A DNA stretch of 64,000 nt from Natronococcus sp. AD-5 (GTDB taxonomy: Archaea > Halobacteriota > Halobacteria > Halobacteriales > Natrialbaceae), in assembly GCF_030734285.1 (NCBI RefSeq), contig NZ_CP132294.1:3348001-3412000 (forward strand), read 5' to 3'. A program made the position numbers and the translations under genes. The notes beneath the pieces are model-generated. The model saw only the letters and a program-made list of their open reading frames with translations, ran no database searches and had not been told where the DNA came from. This document shows, one piece after another, positions 8,716-17,766 of the stretch (position 1 is its first letter; the number at the start of each line of letters is the position of its first letter).

Positions 8716-9270
8716 ATGAGCAACGAAGACGAAACCGAGCGGAAAAACGGTCGACCACCGAAATCCACACCCGACAGTCAGCGAACAGGAACCTCTCCAG
8801 CGGACGCTTTCGAAGCCGCTCTTCAGGCGGGGTTGCGATCGTTGTCCGACGCGCTGGAGAACCTGGTCGAAGAGGGGACGAACGGAACGGGGTCGCCGAC
8901 GAGGAGCCCCCGATCTCGTCCGACCGCCGGGAAGAGGGTGAATCGGAATCGCCGCGCAGACAGCACGAAGCGCAAACGGACGAAGCGGGTACGCGAGCCG
9001 TCGTCCGACGAGTGTTTCATCGACACCCGCCTCACCGACGACGAGTTCGTCGTCATCGCCGATATTCCCGGAGCGAGGAAAGGCGATATCTCGGCCGGAA
9101 TCAACCCGAGAGCTGGCGAACTCGTTATTCAGAAGCGCGGAACCGTCGTCGGACGCGCTGACCTCCCGCGAAGCGAGCCCGAATCGATGGAGGCCTGGTT
9201 CAACAACGGCGTCCTCGAAGTCCACACGCGATTGGAAGACGCCGAATCGCTCGAGGAGTTGCCCTCTTAG
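8716..9270 (+). CDS. GvpH-like / Hsp20-domain protein, no gas vesicle cluster nearby
   Basis: A 184-residue protein with a Lys/Arg/Ser-rich disordered N-terminal half and a C-terminal (~98-175) small heat-shock-like domain: FVVIADIPGARKGDISAGIN, then 'GELVIQKRGTVVGRADLP' and 'AWFNNGVLEVHTRL'. This matches the layout of haloarchaeal GvpH, an accessory gas vesicle chaperone. No gvpA or other gvp gene is in the window, so the protein may be an orphan GvpH paralogue or a general chaperone. The basic N-terminal linker is unusual against the acidic proteome. Confidence 0.75.
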   Translation: MSNEDETERKNGRPPKSTPDSQRTGTSPADAFEAALQAGLRSLSDALENLVEEGTNGTGSPTRSPRSRPTAGKRVNRNRRADSTKRKRTKRVREPSSDECFIDTRLTDDEFVVIADIPGARKGDISAGINPRAGELVIQKRGTVVGRADLPRSEPESMEAWFNNGVLEVHTRLEDAESLEELPS

Positions 9271-9336
9271 ACGGACTTCTTCCGGGGCCGCCGAGACCTC
9301 GAGACGGAGAGCGTCCGGTGTAGAGGCCGACCGCCG

Positions 9337-10263
9337 TCAGACGTCCGGATACGGAATCTCGAGTTCTTCTCCGTCGTCGGGGACGAACACCTCGCCGTCG
9401 AACACCTCGCGGGCCTCCTCGAGGAGGTTCGACGCGTCGCCGGCGTAGCGGGAGGAGAGGTGCATCAGCGCCAGTTGCGTCGCGCCGGCGCGGTTCGCGA
9501 TCTCGGCCGCCTGACGGGCCGTCGAGTGGGCGGTGTCGGCGGCCCGCTCCGCGCGGTCGTCGGCGAACGTCGCGTCGTGGATCAACAGGTCCGGCTCGTC
9601 GACGGCCTCGATCGTCGCGGTCGTCGGCCGCGTGTCGCCGGTGTAGACGAGCGAGCGGCCGGGGCGGGGGTCGCCGACGACCTGCTCCGGACGGACGACG
9701 GTGTCGTCCTCGAGTTCGACCGGTTCCCCCTCGTGGAGTTTCGAGAACTCGGGACCGACGGGGACGCCCAGCTCCTCGGCGCGCTCGCGGTCGAACCGTC
9801 CCTTCCGGTCGTCCTCGACGAGCGCGTAGCCGACCGACCGAGTGTCGTGGTCGGTCGCGAACGCGCGAACCTCGTACTCGTCGGCGCGGTAGGCGACGTC
9901 GCCGCCGCCGACCTCGTTGATCCGCACCGGAAACGAGGGGGTGTTGCCGAGGGCGTTCACCAGCGACTTCAGCTGGCGGCGCGTGCCGTGGGGCGCGTGA
10001 ATCGCCAGGGGCTCTTCGCGGTCGTTGAAGTCCATCGTCTGCAAGAGGCCGGGAATTCCGAGGACGTGATCGCCGTGCAGGTGCGTGACGAAGACGTGCG
10101 AGACCGAGAAGCCGGTCCCGAACCGCATCATCTGGCGCTGGGTTCCCTCGCCGACGTCGAACAGCAACTCCTCGCCCTCGCGTGCGACGAAGAGTCCGCT
10201 CGGATTGCGCTCGGTCGTCGGAATCGCCCCGCTGGTTCCCAGAAACGTCACGCGCAGTGGCAT
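9337..10263 (-). CDS. rnz: Ribonuclease Z
   Basis: A 308-residue metallo-beta-lactamase-fold endonuclease that removes 3' trailers from pre-tRNAs. The N-terminus has the family sequence RVTFLGTSGAIPTTERNPSG, the zinc motif is HLHGDH, and further ligands occur in 'YTGDTRP' and 'LMHLSSRY'. Length matches the short tRNase Z form found in archaea and many bacteria. The ATG at 10263 is preferred; a GTG one codon upstream is also possible. Function is secure from motifs. Confidence 0.95.
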   Translation of the reverse strand: MPLRVTFLGTSGAIPTTERNPSGLFVAREGEELLFDVGEGTQRQMMRFGTGFSVSHVFVTHLHGDHVLGIPGLLQTMDFNDREEPLAIHAPHGTRRQLKSLVNALGNTPSFPVRINEVGGGDVAYRADEYEVRAFATDHDTRSVGYALVEDDRKGRFDRERAEELGVPVGPEFSKLHEGEPVELEDDTVVRPEQVVGDPRPGRSLVYTGDTRPTTATIEAVDEPDLLIHDATFADDRAERAADTAHSTARQAAEIANRAGATQLALMHLSSRYAGDASNLLEEAREVFDGEVFVPDDGEELEIPYPDV

Positions 10264-10417
10264 CACTGGGTGCTCGACGGGCTGAGACTAAACCGGCTTC
10301 GGATCGCTCGAGTCCGAACGGCGACTCGGCTGCGTGTCACTGTCTCCCACGCGGTGCGAACGGACTGGGCGTTTTACGTCCCTCGAGCCCGAACCAGTCG
10401 AGCATCCCCATCCCCCA

Positions 10418-11557
10418 ATGAGTTCGAGACCGACGTTCGGAACCATCAAACGCGTCGTCGCCGTTCTGATCGCGATCACGGTCGTCCTCGCGGCCGGGAT
10501 CGTCGTCGGCCAGGCCCCCGCGATCTTCGGCGTCGAGGAGGACTCGGAGGCCACGATCGCGTTCGAGGATCAGCAAACCGACGGAACGAACGTGACGATC
10601 GACGAGGTCTCCCTCTCCGACGGCGGCTTCGTCGTCATCACCGACGGCGGTAACGAGCCGATCGCCGCCTCCGAGTACCTGGACCGCGGAACGCACCAGA
10701 ACGTCACTATCGAGCGCAGCGAGGGCGATCCCGAACTCGTCGGTCAGCTGACCGCGACGGTCCACCAGGATACGGACGACGACGAAACGTACACCTACGA
10801 GGAAACCGACGGCGAGGAGGACCTCCCGTACCTCGAGGGCGGCTATCCCGTCAGCGATACCGCGACGGTGACGGCGACCGGCAACGAGGCGGTTTCGGAC
10901 TCCTTCACCGTCGAATCCGTCGACGCGCCCGCGACGGCGACGACCGACCAGACGATCGAAGTCGACGCGGAGATCCGCAACCCGACCGACTTCGACCAGC
11001 AGCAGAACATCGAGGTCCGCATCGGCGGATCGGTCATCGAACGGCAGGTGCTCGAACTCGGGGGCGGCGACAGCAGCGAGGTGACCTTCGAGGTCGACAC
11101 GACCGGAACGTCGCCCGGCACCCGGATCCTCGGCGTCTACACCGAAGACCACGGCGAACTCCAGGAGATCGAACTCGAGTTCCACACCGACCCCTCGGTC
11201 ACGGTCGTCGACGCGAGCGAGGACGAGGTCACGGTCGACGTGGCGACCCCCGAGAGCGGCTTCGTCGCCGTCGAGGACGACGAGGAGGTGCTCGGGACGA
11301 GCGGCGAACTCGAGGCCGGCGAGCACGACAACGTCACCGTCGAGTTCGACGAGAACGCCACCGTCGACGAGGACGACGAACTCACGGTCGTCGTCTACGG
11401 GGGCGACCCCGCCGACGTCGAGGCGGCGTCGCCGATCGAGCACGAGGGCGAATCCGTCGAGGAGACGTTCACCGTCGCGGACGTGCGAGCCGAGGCGGAC
11501 GCCGAGGACGGAGCTGACGAGAACGGCGAGAGCGGCGAAGGCGACGGCGAGGGGTAA
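10418..11557 (+). CDS. Surface-type membrane-anchored protein with two DUF7282-like repeats
   Basis: A 379-residue protein with an N-terminal membrane helix (about residues 8-28) and a long acidic exported region. Two copies of a repeat, each reading roughly 'GGFVVITDGG...AASEYLDRGTHQNVTI' and 'SGFVAVEDDEEVLGTSGELE', match the haloarchaeal DUF7282 pattern. They are separated by a CARDB-like segment (~160-260: VDAPATATTDQTIEVDAEIR onward). The C-terminus is a Glu/Asp/Gly-rich tail. It probably sits on the cell surface; no enzyme motif is visible. The ATG at 10418 is chosen because the helix follows directly. Confidence 0.8.
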   Translation: MSSRPTFGTIKRVVAVLIAITVVLAAGIVVGQAPAIFGVEEDSEATIAFEDQQTDGTNVTIDEVSLSDGGFVVITDGGNEPIAASEYLDRGTHQNVTIERSEGDPELVGQLTATVHQDTDDDETYTYEETDGEEDLPYLEGGYPVSDTATVTATGNEAVSDSFTVESVDAPATATTDQTIEVDAEIRNPTDFDQQQNIEVRIGGSVIERQVLELGGGDSSEVTFEVDTTGTSPGTRILGVYTEDHGELQEIELEFHTDPSVTVVDASEDEVTVDVATPESGFVAVEDDEEVLGTSGELEAGEHDNVTVEFDENATVDEDDELTVVVYGGDPADVEAASPIEHEGESVEETFTVADVRAEADAEDGADENGESGEGDGEG

Positions 11558-11608
11558 CGCGGCGACTAACCGACCGATTCTTACCGCCGTCTCCCCTACC
11601 GCCAGTCG

Positions 11609-12613
11609 ATGGACGCGCCGCTGTGGACCGACACGTACGCCCCGGGGCTGGCCGAGTTGCCACAGGACGACGCTCGCGAGTACTTAGAGCGAGCCGTCGA
11701 GGAGCCGATCAACCTCGTCCTGCAGGGACCGCCCGGCAGCGGGAAGACGGCGGCGGCGCGCGCGCTGGCTCGAGCGGCCCACGACGATCCCGACAACGAC
11801 CTGGTCGAGATCAACGTCGCCGACTTCTTCGGGCGCACGAAAACGGAGATCAAGAACGATCCCCGCTTCGCCTCGTTTCTCACCGGTCGCTCGTCGATGT
11901 CCAAGCGGGACATGATCAACCGCGTCCTCAAGGAATCCGCGAGCTACGCGCCCGTCTCGGGGACCTACAGGACGATTCTGCTCGACAACGCCGAGGACGT
12001 CCGCGAGGACTTCCAGCAGGCTCTGCGCCGGATCATGGAGCAACACCACCGGACGACGCAGTTTATCGTCGCGACCCGCCAGCCGACCAAGCTCATCCCG
12101 CCGATCCGCTCGCGCTGCTTTCCCGTTTCCCTGCGCGCGCCGACGAGCGAGGAGACCGTGACGGTTCTCGAGCGCATCGTCGAGGCCGAGGGCGTCGAGT
12201 ACGATCGGGACGGCCTCGAGTTCGTCGCCGGCTACGCGAACGGCAACCTCCGGCAGGCGATCCTGGCGGCCCAGACGACCGTCGAGGACGAGGGCGAGCT
12301 AACGATGAGCGCGGCCTACGAGACCATCGGCGAGGTCGGACTCGACGACGAGATCGAGTCCATGCTCGACGACGCCGAGGCGGGCGACTTTACGGACGCC
12401 AGGAAGACGCTGGACGACCTGCTCGTCGACGAAGGGCTCGACGGCGAGGAGGTCCTCGACGAGATCCTCCGGCTCGCCCGCAAGCGCTACCAGGGCGCGC
12501 GGCTGGCTCGCGTCCACCGGCTCGCGGCCGACGTCGAGTTCGAGATGCACGAGGGGACGAGCGATCGGATCCACGTCTCGCACCTGCTGGCCGAACTCGG
12601 TCGGAACGCGTAG
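11609..12613 (+). CDS. Replication factor C small subunit (clamp loader AAA+ ATPase) with altered Walker B
   Basis: A 334-residue AAA+ protein of clamp-loader type. Walker A is GPPGSGKT at 40-47, the RFC SRC motif is in 'IPPIRSRCF', and the C-terminal collar region (~230-330) is alpha-helical. The Walker B segment reads TILLDNAED, so the catalytic glutamate of the usual DEAD-type motif appears replaced by Asn. Haloarchaea carry two RFC small-subunit paralogues plus a large subunit; this one looks like the divergent paralogue and might assemble as a non-hydrolysing subunit (inference). The start lies ~50 bp after the DUF7282-type gene. Confidence 0.87.
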   Translation: MDAPLWTDTYAPGLAELPQDDAREYLERAVEEPINLVLQGPPGSGKTAAARALARAAHDDPDNDLVEINVADFFGRTKTEIKNDPRFASFLTGRSSMSKRDMINRVLKESASYAPVSGTYRTILLDNAEDVREDFQQALRRIMEQHHRTTQFIVATRQPTKLIPPIRSRCFPVSLRAPTSEETVTVLERIVEAEGVEYDRDGLEFVAGYANGNLRQAILAAQTTVEDEGELTMSAAYETIGEVGLDDEIESMLDDAEAGDFTDARKTLDDLLVDEGLDGEEVLDEILRLARKRYQGARLARVHRLAADVEFEMHEGTSDRIHVSHLLAELGRNA

Positions 12614-12651
12614 GCTGCAGGCTTTTCGGGGTCCCCGACCCATACGGAGCT

Positions 12652-13089
12652 ATGCCGACCGTCCTCGAGACGCGCATCGAGAATCGATTCCGGGTCCAGC
12701 CGAATCACGCCAACAACAACGACACGCTCCACGGCGGGAACCTGATGAAGTGGCTCGACGAGGTGAGCGCGATGTCGGCGATGCGATTCGCCGGCGAGAC
12801 CTGCGTCACCGCCCGGGTGAACGAACTCGACTTCGAGCGCCCGATCCGAATCGGTGATACGGCGCTGGTCGAGGCCTACGTCTACGACGCGGGTCGAACG
12901 AGCGTCCACGTGGCGTTACAGGCCTGGCGCGAGGAACCCCGCACCGGCGAGACCGAGAAGACGACCGAGTCCTCGTTCACCTTCGTCGCGATCGACGAGG
13001 AAAATAGGCCGGTCTCGGTTCCGGAACTGACCGTCGAGAGCGACGAGGGCGAACGGCTGCGACGGCGCGCTCGCTCGAGGGAAACGTAA
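12652..13089 (+). CDS. Acyl-CoA thioesterase, hotdog fold
   Basis: A 145-residue hotdog-fold protein with the YciA/BFIT-like signature: HANNNDTLHGGNLMKWLDEV, with catalytic-type Asn/Asp positions, then 'FERPIRIGDTALVEAYV' and 'TSVHVALQAWRE'. It would hydrolyse acyl-CoA thioesters to free acid and CoA; chain-length preference is not readable. It lies 38 bp downstream of the RFC gene in the same direction and may be co-transcribed. A hairpin at 13104-13127 follows its stop. Confidence 0.88.
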   Translation: MPTVLETRIENRFRVQPNHANNNDTLHGGNLMKWLDEVSAMSAMRFAGETCVTARVNELDFERPIRIGDTALVEAYVYDAGRTSVHVALQAWREEPRTGETEKTTESSFTFVAIDEENRPVSVPELTVESDEGERLRRRARSRET

Positions 13090-13103
13090 GCTCGATAGAC
13101 GAT

Positions 13104-13127
13104 TCGAGAGTGAACCTCGTCTCTCGA
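13104..13127 (+). terminator. Hairpin after the thioesterase gene
   Basis: Perfect 7-bp arms TCGAGAG and CTCTCGA enclose a 10-base loop 15 bp after the thioesterase stop, followed within ~15 bases by an A/T-rich run (caaattttttgg). It is placed to end the rightward RFC-thioesterase transcript; the T run may instead belong to the next promoter. Confidence 0.45.
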
Positions 13128-13172
13128 TAGTATATCACAAATTTTTTGGATAGTATTCGGTTCAGTAATTCT

Positions 13173-15407
13173 GTGACAAAATATAACGCGACGCGGAACC
13201 GCTCCGAGAACAGTCGGGATCCGTCCCGACGCGCCGTTCTCCGGACCGTCGGCGCGACGTCCGCCGCCGGCCTCCTGGGAACGGGAGCTAGCGCGAACGC
13301 CGCGGCGGGACGCGACGGCTGCCCCGGCGCCGACACTCTCGAGTCCCCGCGACCCGGGCCGGACGTCCTGTACGACGATCCCGTGGCCCCGCCCCAGCTC
13401 GAACCCGCGGGCGACTGGGAGGCCGATCCGCTGCTCGTCTGCGGCCGGACGGCCTACGACGGCGGCGAGTTTCTCTCGCAGGGCTGGCCCTTCGACGACC
13501 GCGGGGCGGCCAACGAGCGGGAGTACCCGGACGAGGACCGGTACGCGAACAACGCGGCGGACCTGCTCGAGATCCGCGCCCGGCCGACGCGAGACGGCGT
13601 CGCCTACCGGATCGCGCTGAACGCGATGGTCGAACCCGACGCGGCCATCGTCGCCGTCGGAATCGACGCGGGGGGCGACGAGGGACGGACCGACTGGGGG
13701 CACGGGCTCGGCGATCTGGGCGCGGCCGTCGATCACGTGCTCGCGATCTGGGGTAGCGGCGCAACCCTCGACGGCGAACCGCTCCCGGACGACGCGTACG
13801 CGGTCGATCCCGAGCGCAACCGGCTCGAGGTCGAGGTGCCGCTCGATCCCGGCCGGGAGACGTGGCGTCACTACGCCGTCTCGGGCGTTCACGACGGCGA
13901 CGGCGGTTTCTCGCGGGAGACGGGACCGTTCGACTCGGACGAGCCGCCCGTCTACGACGTCGGCTTCCGGACCGTCGCGGACGAACCGCTCGACTTCCGG
14001 GACGCCGAAACCGAGGTCGAAGAGACGGGGACGCTTCTGCTCGACGACGACGGGATGTGGCGCGCCGCCGAACAGGCCGAAGCCCTCTCCGAGCGCGACG
14101 TCGCCGACCTCGGGGCGGACGTCGACTTCGGCCGGCTGGAAGACGAAGCGGTGGATCGGTCGGTACCGACGGCGGGCTACCACAACCGGCTCTACGCCTC
14201 GCGGTACGACCTCGGAGACGGAATCGACCTCGAGGAGCCGCGAGACGTCTACCGAACGCAGGTCCAGCCCTACTCCGTGTACGTCCCCGAGAGCTACGAA
14301 CCGGGCGAGCCCGCGCCGCTGCTGGTGCTGTTGCACTCGCTGAACAGCAACTACAACCAGTACGCCGCCTCGCCGAACAAGCTCGCTCAGCTGGGCGAAG
14401 CGCGCGACGCGATCGTGTTGATGCCGTTCGGCCGCGGTCCGGCGGGCTGGTGGAAGAACGAAGCCGAACTCGACGCCTTCGAGGCCTGGGCGGACCTGCG
14501 AAGTCGGTATGACGTCGACGACGACCGCGTCACCGTAAGCGGCTACTCGATGGGGGGCCACGGCACCTACCGGCTGGGGTCGCTGTATCCGGACCTCTTC
14601 GCCCGCGGGTTCGCCGTCGTCGGCCCGGCCGACGAGTCGATCTTCGGCGGCCCGACCGACGGCGTCTACGGCGACTACTCGACCTCGTCCGAGAACCCGC
14701 AGAACGCGATGCGCGTGACGGACAACCTCCGGCACGTCCCGCTGCTGCTGTGGGCCGGGATGCTCGACGAACTCGTTCCCTACCCGGGCGTCCGCAACTA
14801 CCGCGACCGGCTCGCCGAGCGCGGCTACCGCCACCGGCTCGATTCGTTCCCCCAGGACGACCACTTCACCTTCTTCGGTCACGACGAGTGGGGGCCGGGT
14901 CGGGATTACCTCGGCGACGCGACCGTCGAGCGTCGACCCGCCCGCGTCACCTACCGCGCCGTTCCCGAGTTCGGAAACGAGAGCTACGACGTTTCTCACG
15001 ACGGCGCGTACTGGGTACGGGAGATAACGGTCGGCGAGGACGCCGAGGACGGCGTCGTCGACGCGCTCTCGCTCGCCGACGGCTACGGCGAACCCGTCGC
15101 GGAGGACTTCGAGAGCGAATCGACCGATCCCAGGGCCAACGCGCGGGAGGGAACGCGCTGGCGCTCGCCGCTCGAGCGTCGCCCCGCGGAAAACGCGATC
15201 GAACTCGAGTGCGAGGACGTGACCGCCGCCGCGCTGTACGTCGACGACGCGGGCGTCGACGCGACGGAACCGCTCGAGATCCGCGTCGAGACGAATCGCG
15301 AGCTGGCGCTCACGCTGAAAAGCGGGGCGGGGGAACGAACGCTCGAGCTCGACGCGGGCGAGTCGAGCGAAACCGTCGCGCTCTGCGAGACGGGCTCGAG
15401 TTCGTGA
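13173..15407 (+). CDS. Tat-exported multidomain esterase (alpha/beta hydrolase)
   Basis: A 744-residue secreted protein. The N-terminus (GTG at 13173 preferred; a TTG nine codons earlier is possible) carries a Tat motif SRRAVLRTVG followed by a hydrophobic segment and an Ala-rich cleavage region. Residues ~50-330 form an acidic beta-rich region without a recognised catalytic motif. Residues ~365-590 are an alpha/beta hydrolase with the nucleophile elbow GYSMGGHG (Ser459), acid Asp532 (GMLDEL) and His564 (QDDHFTF), typical of feruloyl-esterase/PHB-depolymerase-like peptidase S9 relatives. A beta-rich tail (~590-744) follows. It likely cleaves an extracellular ester; the substrate is unknown. 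Confidence 0.82.
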   Translation: MTKYNATRNRSENSRDPSRRAVLRTVGATSAAGLLGTGASANAAAGRDGCPGADTLESPRPGPDVLYDDPVAPPQLEPAGDWEADPLLVCGRTAYDGGEFLSQGWPFDDRGAANEREYPDEDRYANNAADLLEIRARPTRDGVAYRIALNAMVEPDAAIVAVGIDAGGDEGRTDWGHGLGDLGAAVDHVLAIWGSGATLDGEPLPDDAYAVDPERNRLEVEVPLDPGRETWRHYAVSGVHDGDGGFSRETGPFDSDEPPVYDVGFRTVADEPLDFRDAETEVEETGTLLLDDDGMWRAAEQAEALSERDVADLGADVDFGRLEDEAVDRSVPTAGYHNRLYASRYDLGDGIDLEEPRDVYRTQVQPYSVYVPESYEPGEPAPLLVLLHSLNSNYNQYAASPNKLAQLGEARDAIVLMPFGRGPAGWWKNEAELDAFEAWADLRSRYDVDDDRVTVSGYSMGGHGTYRLGSLYPDLFARGFAVVGPADESIFGGPTDGVYGDYSTSSENPQNAMRVTDNLRHVPLLLWAGMLDELVPYPGVRNYRDRLAERGYRHRLDSFPQDDHFTFFGHDEWGPGRDYLGDATVERRPARVTYRAVPEFGNESYDVSHDGAYWVREITVGEDAEDGVVDALSLADGYGEPVAEDFESESTDPRANAREGTRWRSPLERRPAENAIELECEDVTAAALYVDDAGVDATEPLEIRVETNRELALTLKSGAGERTLELDAGESSETVALCETGSSS

Positions 15408-15547
15408 GTCCGAAACCGCTCGTCGAAGAGGAGTTCGACCGCCGCGGCGGATATCCGCGTCACGACCGCGCCGGCGGGCAGTAATATTCGACTATTACGA
15501 CTCGTCCGAAGATCAGTTCGGGTTTCGAACCGGCCGGTAATCGGCCG

Positions 15548-16687
15548 TCACTCGAGCACCAGCACATACCGCGTCAGCGACCGGTGGACGCGCCGTTCGA
15601 ACGCGGCCTCGAGTTCCCACCCCGCCTCGCGAGCCTCGGTCGCCCACGAGCGGTCGGCGACGACGACGGCCCGCGAGGCGACGCGCTGGGCTTCCGAGAG
15701 CGCCCCCGAGACCAGGTCCTCGAGCCGGTGCGTGTCGATCTTCGACTGGCGGCCGTAGGGCGCGTCGAACACCGCGCCGTCGACGGCGTCGTCCGCGATC
15801 GGGAGCCGGGTCGCGTCGCCGCGGCCGACGTGCCACGACCCGCGGGAGACGCCGATCGGCGAGGGCTCGTTTCGCTCGAGGAAGTGCGCGAGGTTCGTCC
15901 GGGCCCCTTCGACCATCTTCGCCTGCGCGTCGGTGCCGACCACGTCCGCGCCGACGAGGCCGGCCTCGACCAGGACGCCGCCCGTGCCACACATCGGGTC
16001 CAGCACCGTCGCGCCGGGACGAGCGCCGGCGACGTTCGCGACCGCGCGGGCGAGCAGCGGATCCATGCTGCCGGGCTGGAAGAACGGCTTGTCGGTCGGG
16101 GCGCGGGTGCCGAAGTCGCGAACGCTCTCGGCCGCGAGCCAGCCCAGCGCGCAGACGGAGACCTCCTCGCCCCGGGAGTCGTCCCCGTCGATGCTCGAGA
16201 GGAGATCGCCGTCGCCCCGGTTCACGGCTCCCTCCGGTCCCCGTTCACCGTTCCGAGATTCCTCCGGAATCTCGCTTCCCGCGTCGCGCTCGAGACGACC
16301 GACCGAGAACGCCGCCCGCAGGACGTGGTCGGGGTTCTCGAGGTCGACCTCGAAACCGCGGTCGACCAGCACCTGGCCGAGTTCGCGCTCCGCGCGGTCG
16401 GTCTCGACGCCGCTCGAGCCGTGGACGTCCGTCGCGCGCACCGCGACGGTACCCTCGCGGTCGAGCGACGCGGCCTCGAGCAACGCCCTGGCACCGGCGA
16501 GATCGGCGTCGGTCCGGCCGAGGAGGTCGCTCGCCCGGTGCGCGTAGGCCAGTCCGCGAACTCGTTCGGGGACGATCGCGTTCGCCACGGCGAGTCCGGG
16601 CGCGATCCGGCGGACGTCGGCCGCGGCGCTCGCCGCCTCGCGGGCCGCGAACGCGTCGTATTCGCCGCCGAGTTCGAGGAAGTACAC
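15548..16687 (-). CDS. THUMP-domain tRNA guanine-N2 methyltransferase (Trm-G10 type)
   Basis: A 379-residue protein with an N-terminal THUMP-like region (~1-150) and a C-terminal Rossmann methyltransferase. The SAM motif is VLDPMCGTGGVLVEAGLVGA and the catalytic loop is FDAPYGRQSKID, a variant of the (D/N)PPY loop with Ala in place of the first Pro. It is the archaeal homologue of Trm11/TrmG10, which makes m2G/m2,2G at position 10 of tRNAs. Between the domains is a low-complexity linker (~155-200) rich in Glu, Gly and Asp. Family is confident; target position follows from the family. Confidence 0.88.
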   Translation of the reverse strand: MYFLELGGEYDAFAAREAASAAADVRRIAPGLAVANAIVPERVRGLAYAHRASDLLGRTDADLAGARALLEAASLDREGTVAVRATDVHGSSGVETDRAERELGQVLVDRGFEVDLENPDHVLRAAFSVGRLERDAGSEIPEESRNGERGPEGAVNRGDGDLLSSIDGDDSRGEEVSVCALGWLAAESVRDFGTRAPTDKPFFQPGSMDPLLARAVANVAGARPGATVLDPMCGTGGVLVEAGLVGADVVGTDAQAKMVEGARTNLAHFLERNEPSPIGVSRGSWHVGRGDATRLPIADDAVDGAVFDAPYGRQSKIDTHRLEDLVSGALSEAQRVASRAVVVADRSWATEAREAGWELEAAFERRVHRSLTRYVLVLE

Positions 16688-16816
16688 GCACGTTCGTCGC
16701 CGCGGCGCGGGTATGAGCGTACCGCTTTACGCGGAGCGGGTTCGAGAATCGATCCCACGATCGCGGCCGACGAGCGGCGACGCGGCGGAAGGGAGGCGTT
16801 TCGAAACGGAGCGAAA

Positions 16817-16865
16817 CCGGTATAAACCGGATATATCAGGTGCCGGTACCAACCTTTATAAACCT
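16817..16865 (+). promoter_or_regulatory. tbp promoter with palindrome and TATA box
   Basis: A TATA-like 'ctttataaacc' (16855-16865) lies 25-35 bp before the ATG at 16890, as expected for leaderless transcription. Upstream, CCGGT-ataa-ACCGG (16817-16830) is a palindrome with a second TATA-like core in its middle. The pair could allow TBP or another factor to bind and autoregulate (inference). Confidence 0.55.
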
Positions 16866-16889
16866 TAAATACGTCTTTTTAAGCGACTT

Positions 16890-17450
16890 ATGACGGATCC
16901 GAAGGACACCATCAACATCGAAAACGTGGTGGCGTCGACCGGCATCGGACAGGAGCTCGACCTCCAGAGCGTCGCGATGGACCTCGAGGGGGCCGACTAC
17001 GACCCCGAGCAGTTCCCCGGTCTCGTCTACCGTACCCAGAATCCCAAGTCCGCGGCCCTGATCTTCCGGTCGGGGAAGATCGTCTGTACCGGGGCGAAGA
17101 GCACCGACGACGTTCACGAGAGCCTCCGTATCGTCTTCGACAAGCTCCGCGAACTCCAGATCCAGGTCAACGAGGATCCGGAAATCGTCGTCCAGAACAT
17201 CGTGACGAGCGCGGACCTCGGTCGGAACCTCAACCTGAACGCGATCGCGATCGGGCTGGGTCTCGAGAACATCGAGTACGAGCCCGAGCAGTTCCCCGGT
17301 CTCGTCTACCGACTCGACGAACCCGAGGTCGTCGCGCTGCTGTTCGGCTCCGGGAAGCTCGTCATCACCGGCGGGAAGAAACCCGAGGACGCCGAGCACG
17401 CCGTCGACAAGATCGTCTCGCGACTCGAGGACCTCGGCCTGCTCGAGTAA
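16890..17450 (+). CDS. tbp: TATA-box binding protein
   Basis: A 186-residue archaeal TBP, the basal factor that binds and bends TATA boxes and recruits TFB and RNA polymerase. Two imperfect ~90-residue repeats form the saddle: the first has 'YDPEQFPGLVYRTQNPKSAA', the second 'YEPEQFPGLVYRLDEPEVVA', with matching 'FRSGKIVCTGAKS' and 'FGSGKLVITGGKK' stirrup segments. Length is typical. Haloarchaea often carry several TBP paralogues; the complete, well-conserved repeats suggest a primary copy. Its own promoter has an unusually strong TATA region. Confidence 0.97.
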   Translation: MTDPKDTINIENVVASTGIGQELDLQSVAMDLEGADYDPEQFPGLVYRTQNPKSAALIFRSGKIVCTGAKSTDDVHESLRIVFDKLRELQIQVNEDPEIVVQNIVTSADLGRNLNLNAIAIGLGLENIEYEPEQFPGLVYRLDEPEVVALLFGSGKLVITGGKKPEDAEHAVDKIVSRLEDLGLLE

Positions 17451-17766
17451 CGAACCGCGACCCGATTCTCAGAGCGGACGACGCCACCGAAACGATCGTT
17501 CGTACTAACCGTTTACGTCGGTTTCGCCGAAATCCGGCCGGAGAAGCCGACGATCGCGATTTCGACCGATTCACTCGTTACGACGAGTATCGTCGGTAAT
17601 GGCATTTTAATAACCACATGCCCCCGTCGGCGTTATCGGATCGCGATCGTTGTGCCGAGTTATCGACCGTTCAGTTCGGACGGCTCACCCGGATTGGCCT
17701 GAAGCGACGCTGAGCGTTCAAAACGACCGACCGCGTTTATTCGTCCCCGTTGAGTCTCTGTCGACG
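17451..17766. other. Intergenic region between tbp and a DUF7344 gene
   Basis: It contains no convincing gene. An inverted repeat ACTCGT-tacg-ACGAGT lies at 17573-17588, followed by a TATA-like 'gcattttaataacc' near 17603. A second TATA-like 'cgtttattcg' near 17733 is ~30 bp before the ATG at 17767 and is probably the promoter of that gene. Confidence 0.5.

Noticed and set aside
12882-14999. A ~700-codon minus-strand frame opposite the thioesterase and esterase genes
   Set aside because: Antisense artefact; both sense genes have catalytic motifs and normal composition.
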